Shown here: in pieces, positions 4,617 to 8,967 of the stretch
Numbering within the stretch: the stretch's first letter is position 1
How the letters are laid out: every line of letters begins with the position of its first letter
DNA from: Verrucomicrobiota bacterium
Lineage (GTDB): Bacteria > Verrucomicrobiota > Verrucomicrobiia > Limisphaerales > UBA1096
Length of the DNA: 8,967 bases
Direction of reading: 5' to 3'
Assembly: GCA_003972865.1 (NCBI GenBank)
Contig: QOAX01000079.1
Coordinates: 1 to 8,967 of the forward strand
Notes under the pieces: generated by a model
The model's input: the letters and a program-made list of their open reading frames with translations, nothing else
What the model was told of the DNA's origin: nothing
Database searches by the model: none
Position numbers and translations under genes: made by a program

Positions 4617-6194
4617 ATGCACTCCTTGGCCAAGCGCGTTGTTGTCTCTGTGTTGTTGCTCGGCGGCTGGCTTTCGCTTGGCCAGGCGGCGGAGCGGCCG
4701 AACATTCTTTTTGCCATTGCCGATGACTGGTCGTTCGGCCACGCCGGTGCGTACGGCTGTGACTGGGTAAGCACCCCAGCGTTCGATCGCGTGGCCGGGG
4801 AGGGGATTCTTTTCCGCCGCGCCTACACACCCAACGCTAAATGCGCGCCTTCGCGGGCGATCATCCTGACCGGGCGCAACTCGTGGCAGCTCGAGCAGGC
4901 GGGAAACCACATGACGTTTTTCCCGGCCAAGTTCGGCAGCTGGATGGAACTGCTCGAGGCCAACGGCTACTCGACCGGCTACACCGGCAAGGGCTGGGGG
5001 CCGGGCTACGCCAACGACGCCAACGGCAAGCCGCGAAAGATCACCGGCCAGGCTTGGCAGAAGCAGAAGGCCAAGCCGCCGGCCCGGGCGATTTCCAACA
5101 ACGACTACGCCGGCAACTTCGCCGAGTTTCTCGCCGCCGCGAACTCGGCCAAGGGCAAGCCGTGGGCGTTTTGGTACGGGGCAACCGAGCCGCATCGCGG
5201 CTACGAGGCCGGTGTCGGCCGGCGCATGGGCAAGAAGCTCTCGGACATCGACCGCGTGCCGAAGTATTGGCCGGACAACGACGTGATCCGCAACGACATG
5301 CTGGATTACTCGATCGAGGTTGAGCATTTCGACAATCACTTGGGCAGGATTCTTGCGCAGCTGGAGGAGGCCGGGCAGTTGGACAACACGCTGATCGTGG
5401 CGACGTCCGATCACGGCATGCCGTTCCCGCGCGTGAAGGGGCAGGCGTACGAGGCGTCGAACCACATCCCGCTGGCGATTCGCTGGCCGAAGGGCATCAA
5501 CGGCAGCGGCCGGGTGGTGACCGACTACGTGAGTTTCACCGACATCGCGCCGACGTTTCTCGAGGCGGCCGGCGTGGCCAGGCTGGCGCCGATCATGCAG
5601 CCGTTGAGTGGCCGGAGTCTGTTCGACATCTTTCGCTCACCCAAGTCCGGCCAGGTGATCGCCAGCCGCGATCATGTGCTGATCGGCAAGGAACGCCACG
5701 ACATCGGCCGGCCAAACAACTGGGGCTACCCGATCCGGGGCATCGTGAAGGGCGACCAATTGTACCTGCACAATTACAAGCCGGACCGCTGGCCCGGCGG
5801 CAACCCGGAGACCGGCTACCTGAACTGCGACGGCAGCCCGACCAAGTCGCTGATCCTCACGCAGCGCCGCGAGGGCACGTACCGTTTTTGGAATCAAAAC
5901 TTCGGCAAACGGCCGCAGGAGGAATTGTTCGAACTGAAGGGCGACGCCGACTGCGTGAAGAACCTGGCCAAGTCGAAGCCGCATGCCGAGTTGAAGGCGG
6001 CGCTCAAGGAGCAGCTCTTCGCCGAGCTGCGCGAACAGGGTGACCCGAGGATGTTTGGCAAGGGCGATGTGTTCGACAACTACCCGTACTCCGGCGAGTC
6101 GACAGATAATTTTTACAGGCGCTACATGGGCGGGGAGAAGGTGCGGGCCGGCTGGGTTCGCCCCACCGACTTTGAAAAAGAGAAACTCGACTGA
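4617..6194 (+). CDS. Type I sulfatase, heparan N-sulfatase (sulfamidase)-like, exported
   Basis: This 525-aa enzyme has a signal peptide (MHSLAKRVVVSVLLLGGWLS, cleaved near QAA|ERP). The core starts RPNILFAIADDWSFGHAGAY, with the metal-binding Asp pair at 36-37. The active-site motif is CAPSR at 76-80, where C76 is the residue converted to formylglycine, followed by ILTGRNSWQLEQAGNH. Other conserved points are TGKGWG (K125), EPHRGY (H193) and SDHGMPFPR (D265, H266). The sequence around the active site resembles N-sulfoglucosamine sulfohydrolases, so it probably removes N- or O-sulfate from a sulfated sugar in the periplasm; the exact substrate is inferred. The frame is open to 4545, but 4617 is chosen because the signal peptide begins there. 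No Shine-Dalgarno is seen; TTGGCT (4581) and TATCTC (4605) form a weak promoter candidate. Maturation needs a formylglycine-generating or anSME enzyme encoded elsewhere. Confidence 0.93.
   Translation: MHSLAKRVVVSVLLLGGWLSLGQAAERPNILFAIADDWSFGHAGAYGCDWVSTPAFDRVAGEGILFRRAYTPNAKCAPSRAIILTGRNSWQLEQAGNHMTFFPAKFGSWMELLEANGYSTGYTGKGWGPGYANDANGKPRKITGQAWQKQKAKPPARAISNNDYAGNFAEFLAAANSAKGKPWAFWYGATEPHRGYEAGVGRRMGKKLSDIDRVPKYWPDNDVIRNDMLDYSIEVEHFDNHLGRILAQLEEAGQLDNTLIVATSDHGMPFPRVKGQAYEASNHIPLAIRWPKGINGSGRVVTDYVSFTDIAPTFLEAAGVARLAPIMQPLSGRSLFDIFRSPKSGQVIASRDHVLIGKERHDIGRPNNWGYPIRGIVKGDQLYLHNYKPDRWPGGNPETGYLNCDGSPTKSLILTQRREGTYRFWNQNFGKRPQEELFELKGDADCVKNLAKSKPHAELKAALKEQLFAELREQGDPRMFGKGDVFDNYPYSGESTDNFYRRYMGGEKVRAGWVRPTDFEKEKLD
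4625..4636. repeat. CTTGGCCAAG palindrome at sulfatase start
   Basis: CTTGGCCAAGCG lies within codons 3-7 of the sulfatase (SLAKR). A diverged CGCTTGGCCAGGCGG follows near 4675. It belongs to the recurring palindrome seen in the spacers of the right half. Confidence 0.5.
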
Positions 6195-6225
6195 GAGCCC
6201 GGCCAAGGGGCAATGAGTGATTTTT

Positions 6226-6248
6226 CCGCTGGCCATTTGGCCAAGCGG
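6226..6248. repeat. Intergenic hairpin built on TTTGGCCAAGCGG
   Basis: CCGCTGGCC pairs with GGCC-A-AGCGG around the loop ATTT: 9 bp with a single bulged A. It sits in the 95-bp spacer between the sulfatase and the propeller gene. No T-run follows it, so it is not a terminator. It may be a REP-like element or an mRNA-stabilising hairpin between co-transcribed genes. Confidence 0.6.
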
Positions 6249-6289
6249 GTGGCAGATTCACGCGCTCTTAAGTCAGAAATTTGTTCACC

Positions 6290-7612
6290 ATGAAAAAAAT
6301 AAACGCAACAATGTTGGCCTTGGCCACCGGGCTGTCGCTGGCCGGGGTGCAGGCGGCCGAGTGGGGGAACTGGCGCGGGCCGAATTACGACGGCTCGACC
6401 GACGAGGAAAACCTGCCGGCCAAGTTCAGCAAGACGGAGAACGTCCTCTGGAGCGTCAAGATGGACGGCCCAAGCGCCGGGACGCCGGTCGTCTGGGGGG
6501 ATCATGTTTTTGTTTCTTCCTCCAACCCGGACGCGGAGCGCCTGACGGCGAACTGTTACGACCGCAGGACGGGCGCGTTGAAGTGGTCGCACCAAGTCGC
6601 CAAGGGGCATCGGCAGGACAACCGCAGCAATTATGCCGCGCCTTCGCCGGTGACCGACGGGCAGGTGGTAACCTTTTTTTACGGCAACGGCGAGCTGGCG
6701 ACGTTCACCCCGGACGGTGAGAAACTGTGGTCGCAGAACATCCAGAAAAAGCACGGGCAGTTCGCGTTCCTGTGGACCTTCTCGACCAGCCCGATGATCC
6801 ACGACGGCATCCTGTACATGCAGGTGCTGCAGCGTGACACCAAGGTCGGGAGAAAGGGCAGCGACGACAATCGCTCGTACCTGCTGGCGCTCGACCCGAA
6901 AAGCGGCAGGCAACTCTGGAAGGTGTATCGGCCGGCCAAGGCGCGCAGCGAATCGCTCGAGGCATTCAGCACGCCGATCCCGTTCCGCCACAAGGGGCGC
7001 GACGAGATCCTCATCATGGGCGGCGATTGCCTGACCGGTCACGACCCGAAGAGCGGCACGGAACTGTGGCGCTGGGGCACGTGGAACCCGACACGCATCG
7101 GCCACTGGCGGCTCGTGCCCTCGCCGGTGGCGGGAGGCGGAGTGGTGCTGGCCTGTGCACCCAAGCGCGCGCCGGTGTACGCCATTCGGGCAGGCGGGAA
7201 GGGCAACATCAGCAGCAGCGGGAAGCTTTGGAACAGTGAGGGTAGCCGTGACGGGGTGTCCAGCGACGTCTGCACGCCGCTCTATTACCAAGGCAGTTTT
7301 TTTGTGCTGTACGGCGAGGGCCGCGACAAGATGCTTTCCCGGGTGGAACCGAAAACCGGCAAAATCCAGTGGGCGACCGACCTCGATAGCCGCTCGCTCT
7401 TCCGCGGTTCACCGACCGGCGCGGATGGCAAAATCTATGTGCAGAACCACGCCGGCACCGTGCACGTGATCGACGCCAAGAGTGGCAGGGTGCTTCACAG
7501 GGCCGCGATGGGGGAGGCCGGCGATGACCAGACCCGCGCCAGCATCGCCGTGGCGCACGGCCGCCTGTTCATCCGCACTAACGGTCGCCTGTTCTGCGTT
7601 GGCAAGAGCTGA
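6290..7612 (+). CDS. Exported PQQ-type beta-propeller repeat protein
   Basis: This 440-aa protein starts MKKINATMLALATGLSLAGV and is cleaved near QAA|EWG. The mature start EWGNWRGPNYDG is typical of the PQQ-binding-like (PQQ_2/PQQ_3) propeller proteins of Planctomycetes and Verrucomicrobia. Blade-closing tryptophan motifs recur: TGALKWS (94-100), DGEKLWS (142-148), SGRQLWK (205-211), SGTELWRW (255-262), TGKIQW (356-361), and a variant SGRVLHR (398-404). No haem-binding CxxCH or clear PQQ-dehydrogenase catalytic residues are visible, so it is better read as a propeller scaffold or binding protein than an enzyme. A TTG at 6281 is also in frame, but the ATG at 6290 directly precedes a normal signal peptide. 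It follows the sulfatase by 95 bp on the same strand and ends at a strong terminator, so the two are probably co-transcribed. Confidence 0.9.
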   Translation: MKKINATMLALATGLSLAGVQAAEWGNWRGPNYDGSTDEENLPAKFSKTENVLWSVKMDGPSAGTPVVWGDHVFVSSSNPDAERLTANCYDRRTGALKWSHQVAKGHRQDNRSNYAAPSPVTDGQVVTFFYGNGELATFTPDGEKLWSQNIQKKHGQFAFLWTFSTSPMIHDGILYMQVLQRDTKVGRKGSDDNRSYLLALDPKSGRQLWKVYRPAKARSESLEAFSTPIPFRHKGRDEILIMGGDCLTGHDPKSGTELWRWGTWNPTRIGHWRLVPSPVAGGGVVLACAPKRAPVYAIRAGGKGNISSSGKLWNSEGSRDGVSSDVCTPLYYQGSFFVLYGEGRDKMLSRVEPKTGKIQWATDLDSRSLFRGSPTGADGKIYVQNHAGTVHVIDAKSGRVLHRAAMGEAGDDQTRASIAVAHGRLFIRTNGRLFCVGKS

Positions 7613-7617
7613 TCGCA

Positions 7618-7660
7618 CCTCCAACTTTTCGAAAGCTCTCCCGGTTGGAGGGCTTTTTTA
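7618..7660 (+). terminator. Intrinsic terminator after the sulfatase-propeller pair
   Basis: CCTCCAAC (7618-7625) pairs perfectly with GTTGGAGG (7644-7651), extended by one T-G pair, and is followed by GCTTTTTTA. It lies 6 nt past the stop of the propeller gene. The T-run overlaps the stop codon (7658-7660) of the convergent pseudopilin gene. There is no matching A-run on the other side, so it acts on the plus strand only. Confidence 0.85.
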
Positions 7661-8512
7661 TTTCACCGGGATGGTCTGCGGGATGGCGCTGAAGAGGCGC
7701 TGAAGGTCGCGGTCGCCGCCGCGTTGGCCCGGCTGCAGGACGAGCCATGGAATCGGTTTGGCCGCAGTCTCCATCGTTTTGTTCTCGACCCAGCGCCATG
7801 ACTCAGCGTGGCCGTCGGCGAACGACAGCACCGTGCCGTTGTTGTGGCGGGTCGCCGGGAAACTGATCCACGTCCACTTGGCGGTGCCGAACAGTGTCCA
7901 TGTGCCGGCGTTCGCGCCGAAGGCGCTTTGCTGGATGCTCTTGGTGTGTTCGTCGATGAATACGAAAGCCTCCGAGGCGGAGGGGTTTTTGATGTCGCTG
8001 ATCTTATGCCAGCATTTGTTGTAATCCCCATCCTCCGGGCTGGAACGAAAGTTCATGTACATGCTCATTGACACGCTGCGCACCCGCGGGATTTTGCCCT
8101 CGTCGAGAACCGTCGACTTGTCGGCGGGGCACTTGTAAATGCCGGATGAGTCGTTGTACTTGAAGAGGACGCCTTTTCGGATATTGCTGTCATCGATATC
8201 GGTCCATGCGTTTCCGTGCAGCCAAGTCGGCCCCTGGCTGAACCAGGCGGCCCGGCTGCTGCCGCCGGGGAGTTGTGAGTTTTCCGGCATGCCATCTTCG
8301 TGATCCCCGGCGTACATCGTCCAGCAGAGCTGAAGCTGCTTGTAGTTGCCCATGCAGTAGGCGCCGGTGGCCTTGCTTTTGGCCTTGGCCAACGCGGGCA
8401 GCAGCAGGCTGGCAAGTATCGCGATGATGGCGATGACGACCAGCAACTCGATCAGCGTGAATCCCTTGGCCAAGCGCTGACGGCGGAGAGAATGGCGGTT
8501 GGGCGATTTCAT
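7658..8512 (-). CDS. Pseudopilin-like protein, H-X9-DG type (prepilin N-terminal methylation domain)
   Basis: This 284-aa protein has a prepilin leader ending RLAKG, cut before F18 by a prepilin peptidase. It continues FTLIELLVVIAIIAILASLL then LPALAKAK, the class III signal and pilin helix, with the conserved Glu at mature position 5 (E22). The C-terminal part has YKCPAD (126-131) and RHNNGTVLSFADGHAESWRW, in which H223 and D233-G234 form the H-X9-DG motif. Such proteins are numerous in Planctomycetes, Verrucomicrobia and Lentisphaerae. They resemble type II secretion pseudopilins (GspG-like N-terminus) but have unknown individual roles, probably exported to an envelope filament or surface. 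There is no Shine-Dalgarno; a weak promoter-like TTGCAT-17-TAGCTT would end 8 nt before the ATG. The gene converges on the propeller gene and stops inside its terminator T-run. Confidence 0.92.
   Translation of the reverse strand: MKSPNRHSLRRQRLAKGFTLIELLVVIAIIAILASLLLPALAKAKSKATGAYCMGNYKQLQLCWTMYAGDHEDGMPENSQLPGGSSRAAWFSQGPTWLHGNAWTDIDDSNIRKGVLFKYNDSSGIYKCPADKSTVLDEGKIPRVRSVSMSMYMNFRSSPEDGDYNKCWHKISDIKNPSASEAFVFIDEHTKSIQQSAFGANAGTWTLFGTAKWTWISFPATRHNNGTVLSFADGHAESWRWVENKTMETAAKPIPWLVLQPGQRGGDRDLQRLFSAIPQTIPVK
8465..8476. repeat. CTTGGCCAAG palindrome in pseudopilin leader
   Basis: CTTGGCCAAGCG lies in the codons for RLAKG of the prepilin leader. Part of its conservation is explained by the peptidase site (AKG), but the same 12-mer is at 4625-4636. 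Confidence 0.45.
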
Positions 8513-8526
8513 CTGGCGGCAAGCTA

Positions 8527-8572
8527 CGCTTGGCCAAGTGGCGATGCAACCTCCGAGTTGCCTGGCTAAGCG
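8527..8572. repeat. Intergenic hairpin with CGCTTGGCCA / TGGCTAAGCG arms
   Basis: The outer arms at 8527-8536 and 8563-8572 pair over 10 bp (one G-T). Inside, GCAAC (8546-8550) pairs with GTTGC (8557-8561). It fills the spacer between the 3' end of the 62-aa membrane protein gene and the pseudopilin start. No T-run follows on either strand, so it is probably not an intrinsic terminator. Confidence 0.55.
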
Positions 8573-8580
8573 GCAACAAA

Positions 8581-8769
8581 TCAGCGACTAAAAATTACCC
8601 GAATCAAGTGAATGAGACCGGCTATGTTGCCTATGAATATTAGTCCATAAATCGCGCGCCAAGTCCATTGCACTTGGGTGGGTAGCGGCTCAAACGTTGC
8701 CAAAAACCCGAACACGCAGAATAACGCAACCAAGGTGAGGAACAGGCAAAAGATAATTCTGATAATCAT
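8581..8769 (-). CDS. Small two-helix membrane protein, function unknown
   Basis: This 62-aa frame begins MIIRIIFCLFLTLVALFCVF and has hydrophobic segments at about 2-26 and 36-60, separated by a short polar stretch (EPLPTQVQWTWR). It ends VIFSR. The length, two helices and positive end suggest a small inner-membrane protein with a hairpin topology. I recognise no family. It is upstream of the pseudopilin on the same strand, 68 bp away, with a hairpin between them. No Shine-Dalgarno is seen; a weak TTGGCC-17-TTTATC lies just before the ATG. It is a short frame, but the clean hydrophobic pattern and lack of an overlapping gene support it. Confidence 0.65.
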   Translation of the reverse strand: MIIRIIFCLFLTLVALFCVFGFLATFEPLPTQVQWTWRAIYGLIFIGNIAGLIHLIRVIFSR

Positions 8770-8796
8770 GGCGATAAATCGTCGGCGGGAGTGTCG

Positions 8797-8816
8797 GCCA
8801 AGAGTTGGCGCTTGGC
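8797..8816. repeat. GCCAAG/CTTGGC inverted repeat between divergent genes
   Basis: GCCAAG (8797-8802) pairs with CTTGGC (8811-8816) around 8 nt. It lies in the 82-bp spacer between the divergent starts at 8769 and 8852, so it could affect both promoters. It is another variant of the recurrent CTTGGCCAAG motif. Confidence 0.5.
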
Positions 8817-8851
8817 AATTCCCGGGCAGGCGCTACCCTCCGCCCCGCACC

Positions 8852-8967
8852 ATGAAACATTTATTTGCAATCGGTTTGTTGACAATCGCGGCATCGGCGC
8901 AGGCGGCTACACACTATCAGGTCTTGACGAGTGCCAAGCGTGACACGCACGCGGAGAGCTGGCAACT
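8852..8967 (+). CDS. N-terminus of an exported protein (runs off right edge)
   Basis: The first 38 codons read MKHLFAIGLLTIAASAQAAT, then HYQVLTSAKRDTHAESWQ. This is a short signal peptide with a likely cut at AQA|AT, followed by the start of the mature protein; too little is present to name a family. The ATG is chosen because the signal peptide begins there. The upstream TTGGCA (8812) and TACCCT (8834) with a 16-bp spacer are a weak promoter candidate ending 12 nt before the start. No Shine-Dalgarno is visible. Confidence 0.75.
   Translation, partial: MKHLFAIGLLTIAASAQAATHYQVLTSAKRDTHAESWQ

Noticed and set aside
4317..5465. Minus-strand open frame of 382 codons
   Set aside because: It runs through the tRNA-Val gene and opposite the well-supported sulfatase. 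Its arginine/valine-rich translation has no domain and is the usual antisense shadow of a GC-rich gene.
5637..6236. Minus-strand open frame of 199 codons
   Set aside because: It is a shadow of the sulfatase C-terminal half; leucine/valine/alanine-rich without membrane-like segmentation.
6122..7291. Minus-strand open frame of 389 codons opposite the propeller gene
   Set aside because: It is antisense to a gene with clear repeats and a signal peptide; its own translation is low-complexity with no recognisable motif.
1..8967. CRISPR array or complete insertion sequence
   Set aside because: There are no regularly spaced identical repeats with unique spacers, and no transposase frame or matched terminal inverted repeats with target duplication.

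Overview
The window most likely comes from a member of the Verrucomicrobiota (Pedosphaera/Limisphaerales-like), probably an environmental genome. The evidence is the mix of gene families: a secreted lamin-tail/CotH protein, a heparan-N-sulfatase-like sulfatase, a PQQ-type beta-propeller protein, an H-X9-DG pseudopilin whose N-terminus continues into LLLPALAKAK, and small ankyrin lipoproteins. This assignment rests on family recognition and codon/GC character, not on a database search.

Layout. (1) Positions 1-2218, minus strand: a large secreted multidomain protein (signal peptide, lamin-tail domain, beta-sandwich region, chitobiase-C-like domain, CotH domain) that runs off the left edge. (2) About 2230-4330: an AT-richer stretch of small genes. 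It holds a BamE-like lipoprotein, a second lipoprotein with a damaged start, an ankyrin lipoprotein with a frameshifted tail, a DUF805 membrane protein on the opposite strand, the 3' end of another ankyrin gene, and a short reading frame resembling the N-terminal arm of a tyrosine integrase. The last one ends the stretch just beyond the 3' end of tRNA-Val(CAC). All the broken frames in the window lie here, so this looks like a decayed genomic island or insertion hot spot next to a tRNA gene. (3) Positions 4617-7612, plus strand: a GC-rich pair, sulfatase then beta-propeller protein, closed by a clear intrinsic terminator. (4) Positions 7658-8769, minus strand: a pseudopilin-like protein and a 62-aa two-helix membrane protein. 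(5) From 8852, plus strand: the first 38 codons of another secreted protein leaving the right edge.

How the genes may work together. The sulfatase and the propeller protein are both exported, share a strand and precede one terminator, which suggests a small operon for handling sulfated polysaccharide in the periplasm. The pseudopilin and CotH protein are typical surface or export proteins of this phylum. No gene except possibly the CotH one has a convincing Shine-Dalgarno sequence, and the best promoter in the window would give an almost leaderless transcript.

The most unusual signals not explained by genes are: a palindrome CTTGGCCAAG with variants, repeated in the spacers and gene starts of the right half and absent as an exact 8-mer core from the left half; an identical 18-nt lipobox block in three consecutive lipoprotein genes; and the DUF805 gene wedged between two copies of an ankyrin 3' end.
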